From: Corynebacterium rhinophilum
GTDB lineage: Bacteria; Actinomycetota; Actinomycetes; Mycobacteriales; Mycobacteriaceae
Assembly (NCBI RefSeq): GCF_030227225.1
Contig: NZ_JASPHQ010000014.1
Span: forward strand, 1 to 64,000
DNA: 64,000 nt
Direction of reading: 5' to 3'
Part shown: one piece after another, positions 36,241 through 46,600 of the stretch
Position numbering within the stretch: position 1 is the stretch's first letter
Layout of the letters: every line of letters starts with the position of its first letter
The notes under the pieces: generated by a model
The model's database searches: none
The model's input: only the letters and a program-made list of their open reading frames with translations
What the model was told of the DNA's origin: nothing
Made by a program: the position numbers and the translations under genes

Positions 36241-37215
36241 ATGCTGCACAGACTCAAAAAGCCGGATCCGCTCATCGTCCTCATTCTTATTGCCGTGGCA
36301 ATCGCGATCATTGCACCGGCCCGCGGCACCTTCGCTGACGTCTTTGGCAGTCTGACGAATGTGGCGATCGCACTGTTATTTTTTCTCTATGGCGCGCGGT
36401 TATCCACCCAAGAGGCGTTGAATGGGCTCAAGCACTGGCGGCTCCACCTCACCATTCTCGCGTTCACCTTCGTTATTTATCCCCTCATTGGCTTGGCACT
36501 GCAGCCGCTCACTGGGTTCATTACGGACGATATGTACATGGGGATCCTATTCCTCACGCTAGTCCCGTCCACCGTGCAGTCCTCAGTGGCGTTTACCTCC
36601 ATTGCCAAGGGAAACGTATCTGGGGCCATTGTCTCTGCCTCAACCTCCAACTTGGCCGGCGTCTTTATCACGCCAGTCCTAGTCATGCTTCTCATGGGTA
36701 CCGGTTCCGGGCTGCATATCGATACCTCCGTCTTTGGGGAAATCTCCCTCCTACTCCTCGCTCCATTCGTGCTGGGCCAATTAACCCGACGTTGGATAGC
36801 GGACCTCGCACAAAGCAAGGCTACAAAGGTGGTGGACCGCGGCTCCATTGCCATGGTGGTCTATTCGGCCTTTTCCAAGGGCGTGGTCGATGGAATTTGG
36901 TCCTCCATTTCTGTTTGGGAGATTGTCTTCCTCGTCGTATTCGCTGCGGCATTCGTCATTTTCATGTTGTGGCTGACGCGGTTTATCTCTGGAAAACTGG
37001 GGTTTTCTCGCGCCGATACCATTGCGATCCAATTCTGTGGCTCTAAGAAGTCCTTGGCCACTGGTCTTCCCATGGCCTCTGTCATCTTTGCCTCCGGATC
37101 GACATCGCTCGGGCTCTTGATTCTCCCACTCATGATTTACCACCAGGTGCAGCTGATGATTTGTTCTTTGTTGGCATCCCGGTACGCCCAGCAGGACGAA
37201 GAACAACTACACTAG
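36241..37215 (+). CDS. bile acid:sodium symporter-like (SBF/BASS) carrier
   Basis: The 324-residue protein has about ten helices and belongs to the SBF-like (PF13593-type) branch of BASS carriers. Recognisable segments are FLYGARLSTQEALNGLKHWR, LVPSTVQSSVAFTSIAKGN and FCGSKKSLATGLPMA. The last two lie at the crossed-helix ion sites. The substrate is unknown; bile acid transport is not implied. ATG 36241 is preferred over a TTG two codons upstream. The small gene at 37222 follows closely. Confidence 0.85.
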   Translation: MLHRLKKPDPLIVLILIAVAIAIIAPARGTFADVFGSLTNVAIALLFFLYGARLSTQEALNGLKHWRLHLTILAFTFVIYPLIGLALQPLTGFITDDMYMGILFLTLVPSTVQSSVAFTSIAKGNVSGAIVSASTSNLAGVFITPVLVMLLMGTGSGLHIDTSVFGEISLLLLAPFVLGQLTRRWIADLAQSKATKVVDRGSIAMVVYSAFSKGVVDGIWSSISVWEIVFLVVFAAAFVIFMLWLTRFISGKLGFSRADTIAIQFCGSKKSLATGLPMASVIFASGSTSLGLLILPLMIYHQVQLMICSLLASRYAQQDEEQLH

Positions 37216-37221
37216 GTGGCC

Positions 37222-37530
37222 ATGGCTAACTACCTTTATGTACGCACCGAACTCTCCGTCCCGGGAGTGGGCTCAGCGGTCCACCTCGCAGAATTAGAAG
37301 AACACGATGCCCAGCGCTGCCGCATGCACCGCATGATCGCTCTGGACCCCGCGGACTCCGTCGTCGGGGTAGCGACCCCAAATAGTTCCACGGGAAACGT
37401 GGACAAGCCGCAAGAAATGGTTCCGCACCCCGATACCTACGATGAATTTCCAGACATTAGCGCCCGCTACATGGACCAAGAACAGTTTGACGCGCTGTGG
37501 ACGGAAGCTACCACCAAGTTTGGGCTTTAG
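37222..37530 (+). CDS. conserved hypothetical protein, 102 aa
   Basis: This soluble protein starts MANYLYVRTELSVPGVGS and has no signal, membrane segment or recognised motif. The sequence QRCRMHRMIALDPADSVVGVA and the acidic C-terminus EQFDALWTEATTKFGL suggest a small folded domain. It begins six bases after the carrier stop, with AGGTGG just upstream, so it is probably in the same operon. A GTG two codons upstream is an alternative start. Confidence 0.65.
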   Translation: MANYLYVRTELSVPGVGSAVHLAELEEHDAQRCRMHRMIALDPADSVVGVATPNSSTGNVDKPQEMVPHPDTYDEFPDISARYMDQEQFDALWTEATTKFGL

Positions 37531-37541
37531 CTAAGCGCGGA

Positions 37542-37874
37542 CTAAAGCACCACGTTCACCAGCAGCATGTAGAAAGCAGTACCGCCGAAGATGGACAATC
37601 CGGAATCCCGCTTCCACCTGTGCAGCCCGACGGTGACCAACACACCCAGCAACACTGGCCATAAACCGCCCGTGCCGTCCGCCTGTCCGGCAACGGCATA
37701 GACCACCAAGATGGTCATAACTCCCACGGGCATCATCATGCCCAGCAGCGAAAAGAACTCGCTATCCTTCATCCACTTCTTTGCGGAGAAGGAAAGCTCG
37801 CGCAATAAAACGGTCACGATACCTACAGGGATAAGGACCGCAGCAATCGCCCCTAAACTGACTCCAGCTGGCAT
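37542..37874 (-). CDS. brnE: AzlD-family branched-chain amino acid exporter small subunit (BrnE-like)
   Basis: The 110-residue protein has three to four helices and the AzlD/BrnE size. It starts directly after the AzlC-type gene stop. In C. glutamicum BrnFE exports Ile, Leu, Val and Met; that role is inferred from family and pairing. No Lrp gene is adjacent, unlike the C. glutamicum locus. Confidence 0.82.
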   Translation of the reverse strand: MPAGVSLGAIAAVLIPVGIVTVLLRELSFSAKKWMKDSEFFSLLGMMMPVGVMTILVVYAVAGQADGTGGLWPVLLGVLVTVGLHRWKRDSGLSIFGGTAFYMLLVNVVL

Positions 37875-38606
37875 TTAGTTCTCCTCCTTCACGGTCGTGG
37901 AGGCAAGCGGCTGCAGCCGCCAGGTAAGCGCGTTATCTACGCGAGGAGAAAGATAGCGAATGATGAGCAACAGGAAATAAGCGCTCAAGGAGACCATCAG
38001 CAATTGCCCCGGGGTAATGAAGGCTGCGAGAATGCCCAAGACCGCGGCTGATAGCGGGAGGGACAGATCCTGATTATTGCGGAAGGAGTCCATCGCTAGA
38101 ACGACGAATAGGGCGACGAGGGCGAATTCCATTCCCTCGACGGAGGAGGGGATTACCTGGCCGGCGAGCGCACCAACGAGTCCGCCACCCACCCACAGAA
38201 TTTGGCAAAAGATTTGAATACTCAAAATGCGGATACCGGTAGGCCGCTCCTCGCGCGGCAGCGCCGAGACGATGGCATAGGTTTCATCCGTGAGGGCATA
38301 GGTGGAATAGGCCTTGCCCACGGGGGAATTAATCCGCTTGCGGGGAAACGTTAGCCCATAGAAGATATGGCGGAAATTCACCATAAACCCGGTAAGGAGC
38401 GAGGAGAGCGCGGAGACTCCGCCGGTAACCATGGAAATGGCGAGAAACTCCATAGAACCGGCGTAGATGACGATGGAAAATATGGGCGTCCACCACCAGC
38501 TAAAGCCGGATTGGACCATCAAGAGGCCAAACGCCAAGCCCAATGGAATTAGCCCGAGAGCCGCCGCCCACGTGTCTTTAATGCCCTTGTGGATTTCCTC
38601 GCGCAT
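37875..38606 (-). CDS. brnF: AzlC-family branched-chain amino acid exporter large subunit (BrnF-like)
   Basis: The 243-residue protein has about seven helices. AGSMEFLAI and FMVNFRHIFYGLTFP are the AzlC hallmark. ALTDETYAIV follows. It precedes the AzlD gene with no gap, forming the two-component exporter. Amino acid specificity cannot be read from sequence. Confidence 0.85.
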   Translation of the reverse strand: MREEIHKGIKDTWAAALGLIPLGLAFGLLMVQSGFSWWWTPIFSIVIYAGSMEFLAISMVTGGVSALSSLLTGFMVNFRHIFYGLTFPRKRINSPVGKAYSTYALTDETYAIVSALPREERPTGIRILSIQIFCQILWVGGGLVGALAGQVIPSSVEGMEFALVALFVVLAMDSFRNNQDLSLPLSAAVLGILAAFITPGQLLMVSLSAYFLLLIIRYLSPRVDNALTWRLQPLASTTVKEEN

Positions 38607-38645
38607 ACGGGTTAGTGTAACCGATCACTTTCCGCCGCCTAGGAA

Positions 38646-39242
38646 TTAATTATCATCCACATTCACGGGATAGGTGGAATACAGCGGCAGGGGCATGGGC
38701 TGGCGTTTCATGACATCGGCCCATAGATCGGCCGGGCCTGGGGCCACCACGTCCTGCGCTAGGGCGGGTGCCACGAACCATTCACCGGCCTCGATTTCTT
38801 CCTCCAGCTGCCCGGGGCCCCACTCGGCATAACCGGCAAACATGCGCATGCCGGTAACCAGCGGCTCGATATCTTCCGGGTTGGAGCGCAGATCCACGTG
38901 CGCTAGGCGCGGTGCAAGGCGGCTGAGTTGTTCTTCTTTATCTGGGTCCACGCCTTGCTTAGTCTGCGCGAGGCCCACGACGGATTGTTGGTTGAGCGGG
39001 CCACCGATATACAGCGCCTGCGGTTTAGCAACGACGGGCATCCATTCTGGAAGCACGTTAAAAATGGCCACCTCTGAGCGCTTGGTAAGGTCCACGCCGA
39101 AGGTCATCATGTCATTGTGCTCAACCAGCAGGATGACGGAGCGGGCAAATTCCGGGGACAGCATCCCCGGTGCGGACACGAGTAGTTGCCCTGGGGCGGG
39201 TTCGTTGCGCTCGAGGGCGTTAAATAATCTATCGGCAAACAT
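38646..39242 (-). CDS. YqgE/AlgH family (UPF0301) protein
   Basis: The 198-residue protein has GQLLVSAPGM, the FARSVILLVEHND strand and RMFAGYAEWGPGQLEEEI, all conserved in YqgE/AlgH. The biochemical role is not established. The ATG at 39242 overlaps the pcnA stop (TGATG), so it is translationally coupled to pcnA. Confidence 0.88.
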   Translation of the reverse strand: MFADRLFNALERNEPAPGQLLVSAPGMLSPEFARSVILLVEHNDMMTFGVDLTKRSEVAIFNVLPEWMPVVAKPQALYIGGPLNQQSVVGLAQTKQGVDPDKEEQLSRLAPRLAHVDLRSNPEDIEPLVTGMRMFAGYAEWGPGQLEEEIEAGEWFVAPALAQDVVAPGPADLWADVMKRQPMPLPLYSTYPVNVDDN

Positions 39243-40678
39243 CACTGTTTAGACTCCCACCACTGGCGCAACTTCGCAATAGCTTCTTCCCGCTCGAGGG
39301 GGCCGTACTCCAAGCGCATTTCCTTCAAATAGGACCAGGCCTGACCCACTTCGGGCCCAGGGGAGAGGCCCAAAATCTCCATGATCTCGTTGCCATCTAG
39401 ATCCGGGCGCACCCGTGCGAGGTCTTCCTTGCGGCCGATCTCCGCAATTCGCTCCTCCAGCTGGTCATAGGTGCGCTGCAAGCGGCGCGCCTTTTTCGCA
39501 TTGCGGGTAGTGCAATCGGCACGCACCAGCTTGTGCAGGCGGGGGAGAAGATCACCCGCGTCGTTAACATAGCGCCGCACGGCAGAATCGGTCCATTGAT
39601 TTTCCCCAAAGCCGTGGAAGCGCATGTGCAGGTAGACCAACTGACCAATATCTTCCGTCGTGGCCTTGGGGTATTTCAGCTTCCGCAGCCGCTTCCGCGT
39701 GAGCTTGGCGCCCACCACTTCGTGGTGGTGGAAAGAAACCTTGCCGTCGGTGTTATCGAAGGTATCGGGCTTGCCGATGTCGTGCAGCAATGCCGCCCAC
39801 CGCAATACTAGGTCGGGGCCGTTTTCTTCTTGATCCATCGCCTGGCGCAGTACCTTCAACGAATGCGCATATACGTCCTTGTGCTGTGCGTGCTCGTCCG
39901 TGGTCATGCGCAGGGCAGGGATCTCCGGGAAGATGTAATCCGCAATCCCGGTATTGACCAACAGGTCGATGCCATCCCACGGCGCTTTGCCGCACATGAG
40001 CTTATCCAGCTCCACTTGAACGCGCTCTACCGTAATGCGCTGGATCTCTGCCGCCATATCGCGCATGGCAGCAACCACGCGGTCTGCCACGTGAAACTCT
40101 AATTGGGACGCAAAACGCGCGGCACGCAGCATCCGCAGTGGATCATCGTGGAAGGAGATTTCCGGTTTATCCGGGGTGTCGAGCACCTTATTGGCCACAT
40201 CGTGAAGGCCGCCGAGAGGATCGTGGAACTCAAAGGTGGCATCGGCAAGCAGCTCAATAGCCATGGCATTGACCTTGAAATCGCGCCGGACCAAATCGCC
40301 TTCCAGGCTATCGCCGTAGATGACCTCGGGGTTGCGGGACTGCCCATCATAGGAATCAGAGCGGAAGGTGGTGATTTCTATCTGTTGGCCCTTGTACACG
40401 GCGGATACGGTGCCATAGGCAATGCCGGTATCCCATACCGTTTCGGCCCACTCATCCAGGATTTCCTTGACCACCTCTGGGCGCGCTGGGGTGGTGAAGT
40501 CCAGATCATTGCCCAAGCGGCCGAGGAGGGCATCGCGCACCGAGCCGCCCACAAGGTAGAGGGCATGTCCACGCGCGCTGAACTTCTCCACCAGCCCGCT
40601 CAATAAGCCACTGAGCGAGTTCACGGTAGACTCCGCGCGCGCAAGAACGCCGATTAACTGAGTGTCCTGAAAATTCAC
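39242..40678 (-). CDS. pcnA: CCA tRNA nucleotidyltransferase
   Basis: The 478-residue enzyme adds CCA to tRNA 3' ends. The nucleotidyltransferase motif is [20 protein letters not shown] with catalytic [13 protein letters not shown] and [16 protein letters not shown] follow. A C-terminal HD domain has LLHDIGKP. The GTG at 40678 is chosen because a -10 (TAGACT) ends seven bases upstream on this strand, implying a leaderless transcript; a longer reading would run into the Arg-rich antisense of mutT4. Confidence 0.92.
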   Translation of the reverse strand: MNFQDTQLIGVLARAESTVNSLSGLLSGLVEKFSARGHALYLVGGSVRDALLGRLGNDLDFTTPARPEVVKEILDEWAETVWDTGIAYGTVSAVYKGQQIEITTFRSDSYDGQSRNPEVIYGDSLEGDLVRRDFKVNAMAIELLADATFEFHDPLGGLHDVANKVLDTPDKPEISFHDDPLRMLRAARFASQLEFHVADRVVAAMRDMAAEIQRITVERVQVELDKLMCGKAPWDGIDLLVNTGIADYIFPEIPALRMTTDEHAQHKDVYAHSLKVLRQAMDQEENGPDLVLRWAALLHDIGKPDTFDNTDGKVSFHHHEVVGAKLTRKRLRKLKYPKATTEDIGQLVYLHMRFHGFGENQWTDSAVRRYVNDAGDLLPRLHKLVRADCTTRNAKKARRLQRTYDQLEERIAEIGRKEDLARVRPDLDGNEIMEILGLSPGPEVGQAWSYLKEMRLEYGPLEREEAIAKLRQWWESKQ

Positions 40679-40685
40679 GGGTGAG

Positions 40686-40698
40686 AGTCTACTACGAT
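40686..40698. promoter_or_regulatory. back-to-back -10 elements for pcnA and mutT4
   Basis: TAGACT on the minus strand (40691-40686) and TACGAT on the plus strand (40693-40698) are one base apart. The pcnA GTG and the mutT4 ATG lie seven and eight bases downstream of their respective -10s. Both mRNAs would be leaderless or nearly so, and polymerases could not occupy both promoters at once. Confidence 0.5.
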
Positions 40699-40706
40699 TG
40701 GCAGGG

Positions 40707-41372
40707 ATGACTAACCAAGAACAAGGCTCCGCGCAAGGCCCCTCCAAAGGAGGCGGCCGTAGCCGTAACCGGCGCCGGCGCCGGCGGCGGCCGGATAACC
40801 GCACGCGCCGCACTAACCAGCAGCGCAGGCAGCAACGCGGTGGCAATAATCACGGCACCTCCACCGTCATGGAGACCCGCGATGAGACATCTGCGGGCGG
40901 GCTCGTAATCTCTGGGCTCGCCGAGTGCGTCGATGGCAACGGTAAAGCGGACCTGTCCCGCGTCTACGTAGCGCTGATTGGGCGCTTAGACCGCCGCGGC
41001 CGTTTATTGTGGTCCATGCCCAAGGGACACGTGGAAAATGACGAGGACAAGGAGGTCACCGCAGAGCGCGAGGTATGGGAAGAAACCGGTATTTCCGGCG
41101 AGGTTTTCGCTGACCTCGGCGTGATCGATTATTGGTTCGTCTCTGATGGCGTCCGCATTCACAAGACGGTGCACCACCACCTGCTGCGCTTTGTGGACGG
41201 CATCATGAATGATGAGGATCCAGAGGTCACCGAGGTGTCCTGGATTCCCGTTTCTGAACTCATCGAGCACTTGGCGTACGCGGACGAACGCAAGCTCGCG
41301 CGCATCGCGCACGATCTCCTCCCAGATCTCGCACGAAAGGAAGCCGACGCAGGGAAAGCGACCCCACGCTAA
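40707..41372 (+). CDS. mutT4: NUDIX hydrolase (MutT4-like)
   Basis: This 221-residue protein has a complete Nudix box, [24 protein letters not shown] long Arg/Gln/Asn-rich N-terminus (about 1-50) precedes the domain and may bind nucleic acid. It is syntenic with mycobacterial Rv3908 (MutT4). The ATG overlaps nothing upstream; its stop overlaps the next start (TAATG). The substrate is not evident. Confidence 0.85.
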   Translation: MTNQEQGSAQGPSKGGGRSRNRRRRRRRPDNRTRRTNQQRRQQRGGNNHGTSTVMETRDETSAGGLVISGLAECVDGNGKADLSRVYVALIGRLDRRGRLLWSMPKGHVENDEDKEVTAEREVWEETGISGEVFADLGVIDYWFVSDGVRIHKTVHHHLLRFVDGIMNDEDPEVTEVSWIPVSELIEHLAYADERKLARIAHDLLPDLARKEADAGKATPR

Positions 41373-43603
41373 TGCACAAGCGCCTCAAATCACTTGCCGC
41401 GGCTGGCGGTTGCGCGGTACTTGCCGGTTGGGGATTGTTCTTACCAAGCGCGGCGGCCCAAATGGACTCTGTTCCGGACGAGCAGATGGATATCCAAGCC
41501 TGGTTGGGCGCGCGCGGGCCGGAGCGCGCCGATCTGGATCTTATCGATGCCCAGCCCTTTACCGTAGGCACTGACATGCGGCTGCGCTTCCGCGTGCATA
41601 ACCCCACCGATCAGCCCTTGGAAGATCTGCAGGTAACGAGCCGCCGCGGCGATAGCGTTGCTGATGCAGCAGAAGCGCGTACGGAAATGGCCACCGGTGA
41701 TTTTCCTTATTATGGCTCTGGCATGACCACCGCACCGCTGCAGCCAGGTGAAACCCGGGAAATAAGCTTTACCGTGCCCAGTGGCTTAGATGCCGAGCGC
41801 ACCTTGGCAATCAATGAACCGGGAGCCTATCCGCTGCTATTTACCCTGACCGGTACTCTCGAGGGCGATGCGGTGAGCCTAGCGGAAGAGCGGTTTGTGG
41901 CCCAATTCTCCGGAGAAGAGCCGACTGGTGTCGCGGCGGCCGCGGCACCGGAAGAAGCGGCACCAGAAGAAGAACACGACGAAGCCGAAGAGCCCCAACC
42001 GCACGATCTCACGGTGGTCTATCCCATCAGCGCGAACCTGGACATCCTCCCCGGCGGGCTTGGGGGAGAAGAGCTCATCTTGTCCTCCGATGAGTTAGGG
42101 CACGAACTGCACGAAGGCGGCCGCCTCGATACGTTGGTTTCTACCTACGAGGATCATGACCTGCAGGGGGCCGGCTGTGTGGCCATCGACCCCGCGCTGC
42201 TCGATACCGTCAACCGCATGTCGCAAGGCTATACGGTCAATTCCACGCGCCCCGCGCAAGGCGATCGCCCCAAGCGCCTGCGCGATTCTTGGTCGCGGAG
42301 CAGTGACGATGACAAAGGAGAGCCAGGCGAGGCAAAAAATGACGCCGAGCGGTGGCTAGAGCGCCTGCGCGAGTTGGATTGTTTCATCGCCATGCCCTGG
42401 GCCAATGCGAATGCCTCTGCGGTGGCTAGGGCCAATAATCCTGCCCTTCTCTTTGAAGGTTTACAGCGCGGCAACCAGACCATCGAGCGCATCCTGGGCA
42501 AGGCGCCAGCCAGCAATATCCTGGCGGTAGGTTCCGGTTATATTGACCAAAAATTGCCGGTGCCATCCCTGGTTGCGGATAATTCGAACTGGTCCGGCGA
42601 GGCCGCGACTTTCGATGCCTCCCTTGGCGCCCTGCTATCCCAAACCGGCTCCAAGCCACAGACGGTTGGTTATTCCAACCCGGAGCTGCGCTATGACTAC
42701 TCCAAAGATTCTGCTTTGTCTCGCGCCATCACGGGCGGGGCGGCCCTCAGCCTTGCGGGCGGGGAAGATACCGTGGCCAAGCTTCCAAACTACCTTGACC
42801 CAAGCGCGGCCGAGCATGCACTCGCCGCCGCGGAAGACCTGCTCAAGTCCGGCCACTCCCGCCCCCGCGGGATCAGCGCGGTGGAATTGCAACAAGGCGA
42901 TCCCAACGCTCCTACCGGTAGTCCCTTTATCGATCCGGCGGTCTTTTCGGAGCCGGAATTGGCCCGCGTTGAGCAACAGGCGCGCTATACCGATGAGCTG
43001 ATGAATATCGTGGTCGATGACCCTGATATCACCATGACGCGCTCCGAATTCGTGCTGCCGCTGCGCCGCGATCTCCTCAACTCGTTATCGCTTAATAATC
43101 GCGATAGCTTGGGCACCCACGCCGCGGCGCGCGAGTCCTTTTCCCGCACCATGGAGATGCACTCCAATACGCTGCGGGATCTGCGCGATTCTGTCTCCCT
43201 CATCCCCCCGGGAAATGTTTATACCCGCGTATCTGAGTCATCGCCGCTGCTCATCGTGGCCGAAAATGGCCTGCCGTTGCCGGTGGAGGCAAAGCTGCAA
43301 TACGATGCCCCCGATGGCGCGCGGCTCAACACGCCCAAAAGCGTCCGTATTCCCGCTAAGGGCTCTATTACTGTATCCATGACCGCTGATATGCCGAAGG
43401 ACGCGGATCGCACGGACATTGGGCTGTGGCTGGCCACTCCTAAAGATCAGACCATTTCGCAGCCCATCACTATCTCCGTGCAGACACGTGCCGGTATCGT
43501 AACCTTATACGCTGCCGGCATAGCCGGCGCTCTCGTGCTGGTTTTGGCTACGCTCTTTCGGCTTGGCCGTCACCGACGCAAAAATCACAAGGCTGAAAAG
43601 TAA
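41372..43603 (+). CDS. secreted/membrane protein, DUF6049-like (Rv3909 homologue)
   Basis: The 743-residue protein has an N-terminal signal peptide (LAAAGGCAVLAGWGLFLPSAAAQ), a long extracytoplasmic region and one C-terminal helix (YAAGIAGALVLVLATLF) with a basic tail. An acidic Glu/Ala linker lies near 190-210. Position between mutT4 and murJ matches Rv3909, a conserved actinobacterial envelope protein of unknown role. It is coupled to mutT4 and lies 20 bp before murJ. Confidence 0.82.
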   Translation: MHKRLKSLAAAGGCAVLAGWGLFLPSAAAQMDSVPDEQMDIQAWLGARGPERADLDLIDAQPFTVGTDMRLRFRVHNPTDQPLEDLQVTSRRGDSVADAAEARTEMATGDFPYYGSGMTTAPLQPGETREISFTVPSGLDAERTLAINEPGAYPLLFTLTGTLEGDAVSLAEERFVAQFSGEEPTGVAAAAAPEEAAPEEEHDEAEEPQPHDLTVVYPISANLDILPGGLGGEELILSSDELGHELHEGGRLDTLVSTYEDHDLQGAGCVAIDPALLDTVNRMSQGYTVNSTRPAQGDRPKRLRDSWSRSSDDDKGEPGEAKNDAERWLERLRELDCFIAMPWANANASAVARANNPALLFEGLQRGNQTIERILGKAPASNILAVGSGYIDQKLPVPSLVADNSNWSGEAATFDASLGALLSQTGSKPQTVGYSNPELRYDYSKDSALSRAITGGAALSLAGGEDTVAKLPNYLDPSAAEHALAAAEDLLKSGHSRPRGISAVELQQGDPNAPTGSPFIDPAVFSEPELARVEQQARYTDELMNIVVDDPDITMTRSEFVLPLRRDLLNSLSLNNRDSLGTHAAARESFSRTMEMHSNTLRDLRDSVSLIPPGNVYTRVSESSPLLIVAENGLPLPVEAKLQYDAPDGARLNTPKSVRIPAKGSITVSMTADMPKDADRTDIGLWLATPKDQTISQPITISVQTRAGIVTLYAAGIAGALVLVLATLFRLGRHRRKNHKAEK

Positions 43604-43623
43604 AAGTTGAAGTTGTATCCTCT

Positions 43624-46600
43624 ATGACCGAAAAAGATGGCCGCCAGGCCCACCACGCGGAGAAGGCACCTGCGGGCGCGGTAGACCCCACGGATACCGC
43701 CCCCAATGCGGAAGAGAACCGTGTCCCGGTTACCGTCGGCGCGCGCGGCCGCATCGTGCGCGCCTCTCCACCCGCACCGGTACCAGAAAAGCGGCCCAAG
43801 CCCTCAGTGCAGAACACGACTGTTCCCCCTGAGGAAGATAAGTCCGCGCTGACTGGCCGCAATGCGGAGATCGAGGCCTCCAATCAGGACGTGATCCGCG
43901 CGACGGGAACGATGGCCATTGCCACGCTGCTCTCGCGCATCACCGGCTTCCTGCGGCAGATGCTTATTGGCGCCACCCTTGGTGCCACGGTGGGAACGGC
44001 CTTCAGTAGCGCCAACCAGATCCCCAACCTGGTCACCGAAATCGTGCTGGGCGCGGTGCTGACCTCACTGGTGGTTCCGGTCTTGGTGCGCGCGGAGAAG
44101 GAAGACTCGGACCGCGGCGAAACCTTCGTCCGAAGACTTTTTACCCTGGCGTTTTCCATCCTGGGCATCGTTACCATCCTCTCCGTTATCTTCGCACCAT
44201 TATTAACGAGGATGATGCTGCCTGAAGATTCCAAGGCCAATGCCGTCCAGGCAACATCATTGGCCTTCTTGCTCTTGCCGCAGATCCTTTTCTACGGCCT
44301 TTTCGCCCTCTTCCAGGCGGTCTTAAATACCAAGAATATCTTCGGCCCTGGCGCCTGGGCGCCGGTGATCAATAACATCATCTCCATCAGCGTCCTGCTG
44401 GCTTATCGCTTTTTGCCGGGCCGCCTCGACCCGCACGAACCTACGCCGGTGGCGGATCCACACATCATGCTGCTGGGTCTGGGCACCACCACTGCAGTGA
44501 TTGTGCAGTGCTTGATCCTTGTTCCGTACCTGAAAAAGGCCGGCATCAACCTGCGCCCGAAGTGGGGCCTCGATGCCCGCATCAAACAATTCGGCGGCAT
44601 GGCGCTGGCCATTATTACCTACGTGGCCATCTCCCAGCTGGGTTATGTGGTCACCTCCCGCGTGGCGGCGTATGCCGATGCCGGTGCGCCGCTGGTGTAC
44701 CAGAACGCGTGGCTGATGCTGCAGGTGCCCTATGGCGTTATCGGCGTGACCTTGTTGACCGCCATCATGCCGCGGCTTTCGCGCAATGCCGCCGATGGCG
44801 ATGTCGATGCCGTGGTACGCGACCTCACCTTGGGTACCAAGCTGACCTTCATCGCGCTAATCCCCATCGTCATTTTCATGACGGGCTTCGGCGTGCCCAT
44901 TGCTCGCGCCCTGTTCCAGTACGGTGCCTACGGCGCGGATAGCGCAGAGCAGCTCGGCCTCACCATCAGTTTTTCTGCCTTTACCTTGATACCCTATGCG
45001 CTGGTGCTGCTGCACCTGCGCGTTTTCTACGCTAGGGAAGAGGCGTGGACGCCCACCTTCATCATTGCCGGCATCACCCTGACTAAGGTCGTGCTGACCT
45101 TGCTGGCGCCGTTGATGACCAGCAACCCGGACCGAGTGGTTATCCTCCTCGGTACCGCCAACGGCTTTGGCTTTGTCTCCGGTGCGGTCATCGGCGGCTT
45201 CCTGCTCAAGCGCAAACTGGGCAGCCTGGGAGGCAAGGCCGTAACCCAAACGGTCCTTTGGTCCGCCGGCGCCGGCGCGGTCGGCCTGGTTGTGTCGTGG
45301 GCGCTGTACTGGCTCATGCAATTGGTCTTGCCGGAGCAACTGCCTTCGATCGTCTCGCTGGTCAAGGTCGTGGCGCTGGGCATCGTCTTTGTGATTATCA
45401 CCGGGCTCGTCCTGTCCAAGTCCTCCCTGCCTGAGGTGCAGAACCTGGCCCGCGCCCTCCAGCGCATCCCGGGGATGTCCCGGTTCATCACGGTGGACAG
45501 TTCCAAGGCCATCGAGGTCGAGGAACCAGACCTGCAGGAAATCCAGCCGGTCTATACGCAGGATTCCTTCAATGCCACCTTGGTGCCGCCACCGATGTCC
45601 GCCGGTATCGTCCGCGGCCCGCGCTTGGTCCCCGGCGCCCCTGTCTCGGACGGCCGCTTCCGCCTCCTGCAGGATCACGGCGCTGTATCCGGCGCCCGGT
45701 TCTGGCAGGCCCGCGAACAATCCACCGGCCGCCTCGTGGCGCTGACGTTCGTCGATACCAATACCCAGGCGCCCATCGCACCATCGACGCCCACGGTCTC
45801 GGCCCGCCGCTCCGCCGAAATCTCCCGCAATACGCGGCGTTTGGCCGAGCTCAACCTGGAGACCATGGCGGATAATATCGAGATTTTGTCCTACCGCACC
45901 GGCTGCCTGGTGGTGGCGGACTGGTTTGAGGGCACCTCCCTCAAGCAGGTGGCAGAGGCAGATAACCTCGACCCCAATTCCGTCGCCCGCGCTACCGCGC
46001 CGCTGTTTGCCGATGCCGCCACGGCCCACGACGCCGGCCTCATCCTCGGCGTGGAACACCGCGACCGCTTCCGCGTATCCACCTCCGGCATCGTCAAGGT
46101 TGCCTTCCCCGCAGTGCTGGATGGGACGTCTGCAGAAAGCGACCGCGAGGCCCTCAGCTCCGCGCTGAGCATGCTGGTCGAATCCACCGAACCATCGCCG
46201 AAGAAGCTGCGCGATATTTCCGATGACGCCAATCTCACCGCCGATGAGGCTGCAGAGCGCCTCGAAGCAGCGCGGCTGGCCTTTGACGCCGCGGATGCAG
46301 AAACCCGCGAAGAAAAGTTGGAAGAGCTGCAGGAGGCGGAGGGGCTGACCTCGGCGGGCATCGCCAAGCGCCTGCGTGAATTCGCCCCAGAAGAACAGGA
46401 AGAAAAAACGGAGGCCCTCCCCGTGGTCGTTGAAGATGAACCCTCGCAGGAAGAGGATCCGAAGCAAGAACCAGGTTTTGGTGGCCGCGGTTACTCGGGT
46501 TCCGGCGTCGTGGTCATCGGCATTTTCGCCACTATCTTCGTCGTGGGCATGGCAGCGCTGACGACGTGGGTGATGTCCCTGCTCAGCGATGTGGAAAAGA

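Noticed and set aside
40087..40100. parS-like sequence GCCACGTGAAAC in pcnA
   Set aside because: Only one half of the palindrome is kept; several mismatches in the other half make ParB binding unlikely.
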